From Chloroflexota bacterium (GTDB lineage Bacteria; Chloroflexota; Anaerolineae; VGOG01), in contig JAUWOY010000011.1 of NCBI GenBank assembly GCA_030611885.1, positions 1 to 64,000 of the forward strand: a stretch of 64,000 nt of DNA, given 5' to 3'. The notes beneath the pieces are model-generated. The model made no database searches and was not told the origin of the DNA. It saw only the letters and a list, made by a program, of their open reading frames with translations. Positions 37,350-46,600 of the stretch are shown here, piece after piece. Made by a program: the position numbers and the translations under genes. Position 1 is the stretch's first letter; the number at the start of each line of letters is the position of its first letter.

Positions 37350-38452
37350 AGAAGAAGCTCGTATTCATCAGCAATATGGCGGCTCCATACCAAGTAAAAT
37401 TTTGCTATGCGTTACAAAAGTACTTCGATGCTGAGTTCTGGTTTCACGTCTATTTAGAACCTCACAGGCCAGGCTGGTGGGAAATCGAACTTGGAGAAAA
37501 ATGCCGGATCTTAAACAGGGTTGTTTTCAGAAGAAGCCGCAGATACTTATCGTTGGACATAATCAAAGAGCTAAACAGATTTGATCCGGGCCTTGTCGTT
37601 TTGGGTGGGTTTGCTCTCCCTTCAGTGATTGTAGCATATTACTGGGCCAAACTTTTCAATAAAAAGGTCGTGATGTTTACCGAAATATCCCGCAACAGAC
37701 GTGGTATTGTTAGAAAGAAAGGCTTCTTCACGAAGTTTGTAAAGTTCCTGTACAAGGATATAGATGCAATACTGACTTCTGCCGTCGAGGGCACAGAGCA
37801 ATTCAGAGATGTGTTTGGATTTGGCGATCGAGTTTTCACAGCCCAATACCCATCTGATATTGACGAACAACTGAAGCATCCACTGAGAGCAAAGACAGGA
37901 CCTTACGTATACCTCTATGCAAATAGATTAACAGCAATCTATAATCCCATTTTGGCAATAGAGATTTTCGATGTTGTTCGAAAAGAATATCCTGGCTCCA
38001 AGCTGCTTATGAATGCTTCTGGCGAACTACTTGACCAATGCCAATCGAGGATTAGAGAATTAGGGCTGTTTACCGAGATAGAGTTTTTGGATCAGATTGA
38101 GTCTTGGAATGATTTGCACAAAGTCTACCGACGCAGTGATATCCTCGTCCTACCGGCGGTTTTCAGTGCTGGTAATCTGACGATTATCGAATCGATGGCT
38201 TCTGGCATGGGCATTGTCGTCAGCAACAAGGTTCTTGGTCCTGGTATAGATTATATTGAGAATGGCAAGAATGGGTTTATCTGTGATCCAAATGTTGATG
38301 ACTTCGTAAAGGCAATTGATACCTACAACAAGAATCCGATTCTACTCAAAACTCACGCAAAGATTAATAAAGAAATAGTCAAGAAATATTCAATTGCTCA
38401 AACGGCGGTTCTATGGTATGGATTGCTGAGCAGCGTTGTTCCCGAACAATGA
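37346..38452 (+). CDS. Family 4 glycosyltransferase (AT-rich block)
   Basis: A 368-aa GT-B enzyme. Starts MKKKLVFISNMAAPYQVKFCYAL; second lobe YRRSDILVLPAVFSAGNLTIIESMASGMGIVVSN carries the GT4 E-x7-E donor-binding motif. Together with the aminotransferase and acetyltransferase it forms a compact three-gene cassette of one amino sugar and its transferase. ATGA overlaps on both sides, although composition changes sharply after its stop. Confidence 0.88.
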   Translation: MKKKLVFISNMAAPYQVKFCYALQKYFDAEFWFHVYLEPHRPGWWEIELGEKCRILNRVVFRRSRRYLSLDIIKELNRFDPGLVVLGGFALPSVIVAYYWAKLFNKKVVMFTEISRNRRGIVRKKGFFTKFVKFLYKDIDAILTSAVEGTEQFRDVFGFGDRVFTAQYPSDIDEQLKHPLRAKTGPYVYLYANRLTAIYNPILAIEIFDVVRKEYPGSKLLMNASGELLDQCQSRIRELGLFTEIEFLDQIESWNDLHKVYRRSDILVLPAVFSAGNLTIIESMASGMGIVVSNKVLGPGIDYIENGKNGFICDPNVDDFVKAIDTYNKNPILLKTHAKINKEIVKKYSIAQTAVLWYGLLSSVVPEQ

Positions 38453-39567
38453 GTGTGTATGAGACAGTTATGCACCCCCTGATCATCACCGCCCTCTACC
38501 CCCCCGCCGTCGGCGGCGCGGCTACTTATTTTGGCAGCGTCGTGCCCCGCTTGGCTCAACGCAACGAGATCGAGCAACTGACCGTGCTGACCGAGCGCAT
38601 GCCCGGTCAGCCCCGCCAGCAGATCAATGGCAAGCTGCGACTGTTGCGCCACCTGCCCACCCGAACCAGCCTGACACAGCGCCACTGGCTGACCCACGCG
38701 GCGACCTACGTGCTGACTCAAGCCTGGTTCACGGCTCGCCTACCTGGTCTGGTACACCACCACCGCGTAGACCTGATCCATTTCCACACCCGTTTCCGCG
38801 GCCGGCTGTTCTATGCCTCACTGCGACACAGTGGTGCGCCAGTGATTGCTGACCTCCGTGACAAGATGACCAATCCGGCGCTACTGGTGGATGTGGCCGA
38901 CCTGCTGCTGTGCTGCGGTGAGGGCGTGCAGCGCTTCGCCATTGAGGGGGGCTTTCCCAGCGAGCGGACGGTGCTGGTTCCCAACGCTTTCGTGCCACCG
39001 GATATTCCATCGCCCCAGTTGATTTCCAACGTCCGTCGGCGTTACAAGTTAAGTGAGAGGCCCTATTTGCTCTTCGTAGGTGATATCACCTATAACAAGG
39101 GCGTCTATGATTTTCTGGAGGCATATCGGCGTTGGGGATCTGAGCACCCTCAGGTCCAACTCATCCTCGCCGGCACCAACCGCGAGGGAGCGCGCTTTCT
39201 GGACCAGGTGCGGCAAGCTCCAGGAGTAATCTACCTGGGCCATGTGCCGCACCAAGATGCGCTGGCCCTGATGCGCGGCACCGAGATCGTAGTCTTGCCT
39301 TCCCGCTCTGAGGGGCTACCGACAGTGATCCTGGAATCGGTGGCTTTGGGTACCAAGGTCATCTGCCCGCCGGGGATACCGGAGTTTGAGCGGCATTTGC
39401 CTCGGTTTGTGCTGCCTGAGGTGGATGTGGATTCTATCATCACGATGTTGAACGCCATTTGGCGTTGCGACGACCTGCCCTCGTATCCTCTCTCCGAGCA
39501 CAGGGTGCACCGTGTTGTTGAGGAACTGACGAATGTTTATCGCGAGATGGTGAAAGCGAGAGAATGA
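38449..39567 (+). CDS. Family 4 glycosyltransferase
   Basis: A 372-aa GT4 enzyme. N-lobe start HPLIITALYPPAVGGAATYFGSVVPRLAQ; donor lobe LLFVGDITYNKGVYDFLEAY and LMRGTEIVVLPSRSEGLPTVILESVALGTKVICP (E-x7-E). I start at ATG 38449, which overlaps the preceding stop (ATGA); ATG 38470 is also possible. Composition returns to GC-rich here. Confidence 0.9.
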   Translation: MSVYETVMHPLIITALYPPAVGGAATYFGSVVPRLAQRNEIEQLTVLTERMPGQPRQQINGKLRLLRHLPTRTSLTQRHWLTHAATYVLTQAWFTARLPGLVHHHRVDLIHFHTRFRGRLFYASLRHSGAPVIADLRDKMTNPALLVDVADLLLCCGEGVQRFAIEGGFPSERTVLVPNAFVPPDIPSPQLISNVRRRYKLSERPYLLFVGDITYNKGVYDFLEAYRRWGSEHPQVQLILAGTNREGARFLDQVRQAPGVIYLGHVPHQDALALMRGTEIVVLPSRSEGLPTVILESVALGTKVICPPGIPEFERHLPRFVLPEVDVDSIITMLNAIWRCDDLPSYPLSEHRVHRVVEELTNVYREMVKARE

Positions 39568-40691
39568 GCATGCGCCTGATTTTGGATGCCCGCACCGCTA
39601 CCAGCCACTTCCCCGGCATCGGCCGCTACGTGGTTAACCTGGCCCGTGCGATGGTGCCGCTTCTGGACGAGGATGAGCGGCTGATCCTGCTGCGCGACCT
39701 CATCCAGCCTTCACGTTGGGACCTGACAACCTTGACAGAGGAGCGAGTGCAAATAGTGGATGTTCCCGCCTCCCCCTTCTCACTTCACCAGCAGTGGATC
39801 ATCCCGCGCTTGCTGCGCCGCCTGGGGGCCGACGTTTACCACAGTCCCTACTACCTGATGCCCTACCGACCCCAGCTACCAACAGTAGTGACGGTGTATG
39901 ACCTGATCCCTCTCCTCTTTCCACAGCACGTTTCTCCCACAGCCCGTTTGCTGTTCCGATGGATGACAGCCCTGGCCCTGCGGACGGCATCCCGCGTCAT
40001 CGTAATCTCCCAGGCCACCCGTCGTGACTTGCTGACCCTTTACCATCTCCCTCCACAAAAGGTCACAGCCATCCCCCTGGCGGCCGACCCAGGCTTCCAT
40101 CCACCGCCTCCCACCGAAGTGGAGCGAGTGCGTCGCAAATATGCCCTTCCAGAAGACTACCTCCTCTACCTGGGCATCAACAAGCCTCACAAGAACCTGG
40201 TTCGCCTGATTGATGCTTTCTCACGCATCACGTTTCACGTTTCACGTTTCACGCTCGTCATCGCCGGCGCCTGGGACTCTCGCTACCCTGAACCACGGCA
40301 GCGAGCGGAGGCCCTGGGGCTTGAAAACGTCGTCCGTTTCCTGGGGCCGGTGCTGGAGGCAGACCTGCCGGCTCTCTATGCCGGTGCTGCCCTATTTGTG
40401 TTCCCCTCCCTCTACGAGGGCTTCGGCCTGCCGGTGCTGGAGGCCATGGCCTGCGGGACGCCGGTAGTCTGCTCGAATACATCCAGCCTGCCGGAGATCA
40501 TGGGCGAGGCTGCGCTGACCTTCGATCCTCTCAATGTTAAGGAGATGGCGGCCAAGATTGAGGAGGCTTTGGGTGATGAGTCGCTGCGAGGGGAGATGAG
40601 AGAGAAGGGCCTACGGCAGGCGGCGAAGTTCTCCTGGGAGAGAACGGCACGGGAGACGTTGGAGGTTTATAGAGAGGCAGCGAGCCATTGA
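39564..40691 (+). CDS. Family 4 glycosyltransferase with an internal heptamer array
   Basis: A 375-aa GT4 enzyme of the mannosyltransferase-like type: FPGIGRYVVNLARAM, VYHSPYYLMPYRPQLPTVVTVYDLIPLLFP, LPALYAGAALFVFPSLYEGFGLPVLEAMACGTPVVCS. Residues about 220-230 (RITFHVSRFT) are encoded by five TCACGTT-type heptamers, at a spot between beta-strands of the donor lobe (VRLIDAFS and LVIAGAWD) where families vary in length. ATGA overlaps link it to both neighbours. Confidence 0.92.
   Translation: MSMRLILDARTATSHFPGIGRYVVNLARAMVPLLDEDERLILLRDLIQPSRWDLTTLTEERVQIVDVPASPFSLHQQWIIPRLLRRLGADVYHSPYYLMPYRPQLPTVVTVYDLIPLLFPQHVSPTARLLFRWMTALALRTASRVIVISQATRRDLLTLYHLPPQKVTAIPLAADPGFHPPPPTEVERVRRKYALPEDYLLYLGINKPHKNLVRLIDAFSRITFHVSRFTLVIAGAWDSRYPEPRQRAEALGLENVVRFLGPVLEADLPALYAGAALFVFPSLYEGFGLPVLEAMACGTPVVCSNTSSLPEIMGEAALTFDPLNVKEMAAKIEEALGDESLRGEMREKGLRQAAKFSWERTARETLEVYREAASH
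40221..40255 (+). repeat. TCACGTT heptanucleotide array inside a GT4 gene
   Basis: Five 7-base units, TCACGCA, TCACGTT three times, TCACGCT. They lie wholly within the GT4 coding frame and keep it open. Confidence 0.9.
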
Positions 40692-41791
40692 GGGTACTTC
40701 AAGTCTACAAAGACTACCACCCCGTCCTGGGCGGGATCGAAAATCACGTCAAGATGCTGGCCGAGGGGCTGATCCAGCGGGGCCTCGATGTCCAGGTGCT
40801 GGTCACCAACACCGGGCCGAGGACAGCCATCGAGGAAATCGAAGGAGTGCCGGTGATCAAGGCCGGCTGCCCCTTTCGTATCTCCGGCGCTCCCATCAGC
40901 CCCAGCTTCTACGCCTGGATGCGCCGCCTGAAGCCGGACATTGCCCATCTCCACTTTCCCAATCCCCCCGGCGAACTGGGCCAGCTCTTCCTGGGGCAAA
41001 GCCGAAGATTCGTGCTCACCTATCACAGCGACGTCGTCCGGCAGAAGTATCTGCTGCGTTTATACAAGCCCTTCCTATGGAAGGTTCTGGCCAAAGCCGA
41101 TCGCATCATTGCTGCTACCCCTAACCACATCCAAAGCTCTTCCTACCTAAGCCAAATGGCTAAGAAGTGCATTATTATTCCTTATGGCATTAACCTGACC
41201 CATTTTGAGAACGTGGGAATGGGACAAGTCGAGGTCATTAAGAGACGATATGGCTGCCCATTGTTACTATTCGTAGGGCGGTTGCGTTACTACAAGGGGC
41301 TGCAATACTTACTCGAGGCCATGCGCCAGATTGAGGCCCGGCTTCTGGTGGTGGGGACAGGGCCTATGGAAAGGGAATGGCGAGCGCTGGCCGAGGAGCT
41401 AGGTCTGCAGGACAAAACCTTCTTCCTGGGCGAGGTGCCCGATGAGGAGCTGCCTCTTTACTATCACGCCTGCGACCTCTTCGTCCTGCCCGCTTCGCAC
41501 CGCAGCGAGGCCTTCGGCGTGGTGCAGGTAGAGGCCATGGCCTGTGGCAAGCCCATAATCTGCACCGAGTTGGGAACGGGCACTTCCTACGTCAATGTCC
41601 ACGGCGAGACGGGGCTGGTGGTGCCGCCGCGCGATCCAAAAGCCCTGGTCGAGGCAATCAACCAACTGCTGGCGGACGAGGCATTGCGGAGAAGATTGGG
41701 AAAACGAGGAGGGGAGCGAGCAAGAGAGTTTTCCAAGGAAGCGATGGTGGAGAGAATTGTGGAGCTATATGAGGAGCTTCTCTCCACTTGA
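40688..41791 (+). CDS. Family 4 glycosyltransferase (PimB-like)
   Basis: A 367-aa GT4 enzyme. VYKDYHPVLGGIENHVKMLAEGL is the classical GT4 N-terminus; FVGRLRYYKGLQYLLEAM and HRSEAFGVVQVEAMACGKPIICTELGTGTSYVN give the donor lobe. TTG start at 40688 overlaps the previous stop (TTGA). Probably the last transferase of the four-gene run 37346-41791. The next gene is a VapBC pair after a 170-base gap. Confidence 0.92.
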   Translation: MRVLQVYKDYHPVLGGIENHVKMLAEGLIQRGLDVQVLVTNTGPRTAIEEIEGVPVIKAGCPFRISGAPISPSFYAWMRRLKPDIAHLHFPNPPGELGQLFLGQSRRFVLTYHSDVVRQKYLLRLYKPFLWKVLAKADRIIAATPNHIQSSSYLSQMAKKCIIIPYGINLTHFENVGMGQVEVIKRRYGCPLLLFVGRLRYYKGLQYLLEAMRQIEARLLVVGTGPMEREWRALAEELGLQDKTFFLGEVPDEELPLYYHACDLFVLPASHRSEAFGVVQVEAMACGKPIICTELGTGTSYVNVHGETGLVVPPRDPKALVEAINQLLADEALRRRLGKRGGERAREFSKEAMVERIVELYEELLST

Positions 41792-41962
41792 TTTTTATCG
41801 CTAAATGGGTTAAGATTATGGCGCTGAGGAGGATAAGGGTTCTTGCCGCCCAGACCTTGATCGCCAACGTCGAAGGGCTTTATGCTGAGTTGTTGGGGCA
41901 GAAAAAAGTCAATTTCCATGAACGATGAGCTTGAAGTACTAAACGGGAAGGAGTAGAGAACC

Positions 41963-42217
41963 ATGGCACTGAAATTAAAAGCGTGTGACGAGGATATCAT
42001 CGCCATTCCAAGGTCTATCCTAGAACGCCTGTTGCTAAAAGAGGGCGATAGAGTAGAGGTTAGGGTAGACACCAGCAGGTTGATCCTCCAGGAGGCGGCA
42101 GATAAGCTGGCAGCGCTCAGGCGTTTCCGTGGAATCTGGAAGAACGAAGACGTTGACAAGGTCTTCCAAGAGATTGATGAGGAGTGGGATAAGTGGAACG
42201 AACGGTTGCATGCGTAG
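41963..42217 (+). CDS. AbrB/MazE-type antitoxin (VapB-like)
   Basis: An 84-aa protein whose first 45 residues fit a SpoVT/AbrB swapped-hairpin DNA-binding domain (IIAIPRSILERLLLKEGDRVEVRVD). The charged C-terminal helix (WKNEDVDKVFQEIDEEWDKW) would bind the toxin. GGAAGGAG lies about 13 bases upstream of ATG 41963. The toxin gene begins inside its end. The pair is inserted between glycosyltransferase and epimerase genes of the glycan locus. Confidence 0.85.
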   Translation: MALKLKACDEDIIAIPRSILERLLLKEGDRVEVRVDTSRLILQEAADKLAALRRFRGIWKNEDVDKVFQEIDEEWDKWNERLHA

Positions 42218-42594
42218 ATACAGATATTTGTGTGGATTACCTGCGAGGAAAAGCTCCAAGGTGCACACAGTTCGAGAAGGCGATGGCGAGATTCGATCTC
42301 CGCATGACCGCGATCACAGCCTATGAACTGCTCCTAGGACAGTTGCGGATGCGACACAAGCAAGACCTAACGGGCCTTTTGGAAATCGTTCCTGTCATCC
42401 CATTCGGGCAATGCGCTGCGGAGGAATCGGCGAAAACTCATTTCACCCTGATGAGGAAAGGGCAGGAGATTGGATTGCCCGACACGTTGATCGCTGGCAT
42501 ATGCCTGGCAGAGGCCATTCCTTTGCTCACCTACAATTTAGCTCACTTCGAAAGGGTTGAGGGTTTGAAGGTGATTGATCCCAGCACTTTGTGA
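42193..42594 (+). CDS. PIN-domain RNase toxin (VapC-like)
   Basis: A 133-aa PIN domain. Conserved acidic residues appear as CVDTDICVDYLRG at the start, the ITAYELLLG Glu in the middle and LPDTLIAGICLAEAIPLLTYNLAHFERV at the end. VapC toxins cleave tRNA or rRNA. GTG start at 42193 overlaps the antitoxin gene by 25 bases; no other in-frame start precedes the first catalytic Asp. Cognate to the AbrB-type antitoxin just upstream. Confidence 0.87.
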   Translation: MERTVACVDTDICVDYLRGKAPRCTQFEKAMARFDLRMTAITAYELLLGQLRMRHKQDLTGLLEIVPVIPFGQCAAEESAKTHFTLMRKGQEIGLPDTLIAGICLAEAIPLLTYNLAHFERVEGLKVIDPSTL

Positions 42595-42628
42595 AGAAGC
42601 ATGCTCTACAAAAAGGAGACCCAGTTCT

Positions 42629-43594
42629 ATGAAAATCCTAATCACCGGCGGGGCGGGCTACATCGGCTCGCACCTGGTGGACGCCCTGATAGCCCAGGGC
42701 CACGAGCTCTACGTGGTTGATAACCTCGCCACGGGGAAAATAGATAACATCCAACACCTCCTGGAGAACGAGCACTTTCACTTTGTAAATGACAGTATCC
42801 TCAACGAGACTCTGATGGAACGGATCATAGAGCAGGTGGACCTCATCTATCACCTGGCGGCTGTGGTGGGGGTCAAGCACGTCATTGATAATCCTCTGCG
42901 GGGCATTTTGACCAATGTGCGAGGCACCGAGATCGTGCTGGAATTGGCCTACAAGTACTGGCGAAAGGTGGTCATCGCTTCCAGCTCTGAGGTCTACGGC
43001 AAGTCAGAAAAGGCTCCCCTGGCCGAAGAGGACGACAGCATCCTGGGTCCCACGGCGGTGGGGCGCTGGTCGTATGCTCTGGCCAAAGCCATTGATGAAC
43101 ACCTGGCCTTCATCTATCATGACAAGGGGTTGCCGATCAGCATCGTCCGTTATTTCAACTCCTACGGCCCTCGCCTCGATCCCAGAGGCTATGGCAGTGT
43201 CGTCGCTAAATTCATCAATCAGGCCCTGGCAGGCAAGCCTCTGACGGTTTTCAGCGACGGGCAGCAAACCCGCTGTTTCACTTACGTTGACGATACCGTC
43301 AAGGGGTCCATTCTGGCGGCAAACCTGAAAGGGGCCGAGGGGCAGAGCTTCAACATCGGCAATAGTCGGGAAACTACTATTTTGGAACTGGCCCAATTGG
43401 TCAAGAAACTGGTCGGCTCGCCTTCGGGGATCGTTCACGTGCCCTACGAGCGGGCCTACGGCGCCGATTTCGAGGAGACTCGTCGTCGGGTGCCGGATGT
43501 GAGAAAGGCCGAGAGGGTGCTGGGCTTTAGAGCCGAGGTGCCTTTGGAAGAGGGTCTTAGAAAGACTATTGATTGGTTCCAATGTGGGCGGTGA
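42629..43594 (+). CDS. NAD-dependent sugar epimerase/dehydratase
   Basis: A 321-aa extended SDR with ITGGAGYIGSHLVDALI, DNLATGKIDNI, HLAAVVGVKHVIDNPLRG, the catalytic SSSEVYG and YALAKAIDEH, and RYFNSYGPRLDPRGYG. The pattern matches UDP-glucuronate/dTDP-glucose dehydratase-type and 4-epimerase-like enzymes. ATG 42629 follows AAAAGGAGA; the track start 42575 overlaps vapC. Product sugar unknown. Confidence 0.9.
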   Translation: MKILITGGAGYIGSHLVDALIAQGHELYVVDNLATGKIDNIQHLLENEHFHFVNDSILNETLMERIIEQVDLIYHLAAVVGVKHVIDNPLRGILTNVRGTEIVLELAYKYWRKVVIASSSEVYGKSEKAPLAEEDDSILGPTAVGRWSYALAKAIDEHLAFIYHDKGLPISIVRYFNSYGPRLDPRGYGSVVAKFINQALAGKPLTVFSDGQQTRCFTYVDDTVKGSILAANLKGAEGQSFNIGNSRETTILELAQLVKKLVGSPSGIVHVPYERAYGADFEETRRRVPDVRKAERVLGFRAEVPLEEGLRKTIDWFQCGR

Positions 43595-43600
43595 GTGATT

Positions 43601-46600
43601 ATGCTTACAAAGATAAGCGTTTTTTGCGACAAGGTTATTGAAGCCGGTTGGCTGGTGGCCGTTATCGTGGTGCCCCTTTTCTTCAACGTCTTCTCCGACC
43701 GCGTTTTCGAGCCCGACAAGCTTACTCTGCTGCGCTCTATCGCCCTGGTGATGGCCGTCGCCTGGGCCATCAAGGTGCTGGAAGTTGGAAGTTGGAGGTT
43801 GGAAGTTGGAAGTTGGAAGTTGAGAACTCCACTGGTTCTCCCCACGCTGCTGCTGGTGACGGTGTACATACTGGCTACCATCGCCTCTGTGTCTCCCCGA
43901 GCCAGCCTCTGGGGCTCTTACCAACGCTTGCAGGGTACCTACACCACCTTCTCGTACATTGTGATCTTCTTCCTGGCTCTGCAGGGTCTGCGCACTCGCG
44001 AGCAGATCGAACGATTGGTTACCACTGCCATCCTGGTCAGCTTGCCTATCGCTTTGTATGGAATCCTGCAGCATTATGGTCGAGATCCCTTGCCCTGGGC
44101 AGCTTCTGTCACGACTCGCGTAGCCTCCAACATGGGCAATTCCATCTTCGTGGCCGCCTACCTGATCATGGTGGTTCCCCTTACCCTGGCTCGTGTTGTT
44201 GAGACCTTCTCCGCCATTCTGGCCGATGAGGAAGGCATTATCTCCGACGTGGCCCTGGCGACCTGCCACGTTTTCATTCTGGCTGCTCAGTTGATCTGCA
44301 TCTTCTTCACTCAGAGTCGTGGTCCTATGTTGGGGTTGCTGGCGGGCTTCTTCAGCTTTGTGCTGCTGTCACTGACTCTATTGCGCCGACGGGCAGAGGA
44401 TCAGACCTCGCTCAGCCTCAGCGATGGGATCAAGGCCCTCGCTGCAGTGATCCTCAGCGGCCTGGTCGGATTTTTAGTAGGCATGGCGGGCGGTGCTCTC
44501 CTGGGCAAAATCGGTTTCTTTGGCGGTGCTCCTGACAAGATGCTTCTATCCGCCATTGGATTTTTTGTAGGGATAGCGAGCGGGGTGGTTTGTATTGGAT
44601 TCATGGTCATCCTGCGCAAAGGATGGAAGTGGCTCTGGCTGGCCTGGATCATACAGGCCCTTGTCCCGCTGGCCTTTTTGATAGTTTTCAATTTGCCTGG
44701 CTCCCCCATAGCATCGTGGCGAGACCTACCCTACATCGGCCGCTTGGGACGTGTCTTCGAGACCGAAACCGGCACTGGCCTGGTACGAGTGCTCATCTGG
44801 GAGGGGGCTGTGGATATGGTAACGCCCCACGAGCCCATCCAGCATCCCTCTGGTCAGCCCGACAGGTTGAACCCTTTGCGGCCTCTCATAGGCTACGGGC
44901 CGGAGTCAATGTTTGTGGCCTACAATCGCTTCTATCCGCCAGACCTGGCTCACATCGAAGCCCGTAAGGCATCCCCTGATCGTTCCCACAACGAGACCTT
45001 CGATGCGCTGATAATCACGGGTCTGGCGGGCTTCGTAGTCTACATCTTGCTCTTTGGCAGTGTATTCTATTATGGCTACAAGTGGCTGGGGTTGATCGAG
45101 AGCTCCAGGCAGCGCAACGTCTTCATTGGCTTATTCCTTGTTGGCGGTCTGGCTGTTGCTCTTTTCTTTTGGCTCTGGAGAGGGGTCGCGCTCGTGGGTG
45201 TGAGCTTGCCGTTAGGTATGGCCTTCGGCCTGGTCGTATACCTGGTCGTGTCCGCAATTACGTTTTATAACCGGCCAAAAGAGAACCAGGTACAAACCTC
45301 CAACTTCCAACCTCCAACTTCTAATCTCCAATCTCCAATCTCCAACCTCCAACCTCCAACCTCCAACTTCCAATTCCTACTCATCGCTCTGGTATCGGCC
45401 TTGCTGGCTCATTTCGTGGAGATCAACCTTGGTATCGCCATCGCCGCCACCCGCACCTATTTCTGGGTTTACGCAGCCTTGCTGGTCGCTGCAGGCCACT
45501 ACCTGGGGACTGCTGAAACGGTTGTGCCTGTTGAGGTGCCAAAGCAGCCTCGCAGGAAGCGGCATAGAAGCCGGCGAAGTCAGCTCCAGGCCCCCAGCAA
45601 GTTATCTTCGCCAGAGATCAAGGCACGAACCTCCAACCTCCAACCTCTAACCTCTAACCTCCAAGTTATCATCTACTCTTTGTTGATAGGTCTTGTCCTG
45701 GTAACCCTGGGGTACGATTACATCACCCCTCAATTCGACATCTCGGCCAGGGGCTACAGCTTGCTCTGGCTGCTCGTTCTTACCTGGCTTGTGGGCGGTG
45801 CTATAACCGTGGCTCTGACGAGACGTAGCAATTGGCCTTTGGCTTCTCTACTTTACTCATTTATCTCCCTGGGGTGTTTTCTCATCTTCTTCGTCATTCG
45901 CACTCGTCAGATGCAGATCGGGATCACCGTGACATCCCTGGGCGACTTGCTGAGGCAAGCCAGTGCCGTGGCCAATGGTCTGGTGCTCTATTATGTCTTT
46001 GCTCTACTTCTCCTCCTGGCCATTGCAGGTGCGTTGCTGCCTGGGAGATCATTGCCCGCCAGCTTTTGGCGGCCCCGCTATGGATGGCTTTATCCCTTTT
46101 TGGTGGTCGGGGTCGTGGCCTTGATCTTCACCACCAACCTCAGCGTTATCAGGGCCGATATCATCTACAAGCACGCCAAATCCTACTTTGGGGCGGGCCA
46201 ATATGATGCCAGCATCGCCCTCTATCAGCAGGCCGTAAAGCTTGCTCCCAATGAGGACTATTACTACCTCTTCCTGGGCTCGGCCCTCTTGGAAAAGGCC
46301 AAACAGGCGCCAAAGGGGCCAGCCACACTGCCGGAAAACATCAGCGCTGCTGAGCTACTCTCGTTCACGCCGCAGCAGATTGCCAGCCTGGGCCGCGAAG
46401 ACATACTGAATGTCAGTCAGGCAGTCCTGGCCGAAGCGCGACGGCTCAACCCGCTCAACACCGACCACAGCGCTAACCTGGCCCGCCTCAATCGTACTTG
46501 GGGCCAGATTGCTTCCGACCCGGCTCGGCGGACCGAGAAGTTGGCCCAAGCTTTAGAGTATTACCGTCAAGCGACGAACCTCAGCCCCCAAAACGCCCAG

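Noticed and set aside
40221-40255. Heptamer arrays considered as CRISPR repeats
   Set aside because: Units are 7 bases and contiguous with no spacers, and they lie inside coding frames. No CRISPR array or cas gene is visible in the window.
41818-41928. 36-codon ORF between a GT4 gene and the AbrB-type antitoxin
   Set aside because: No clear SD and no recognisable motif; could be a gene remnant but not supportable.
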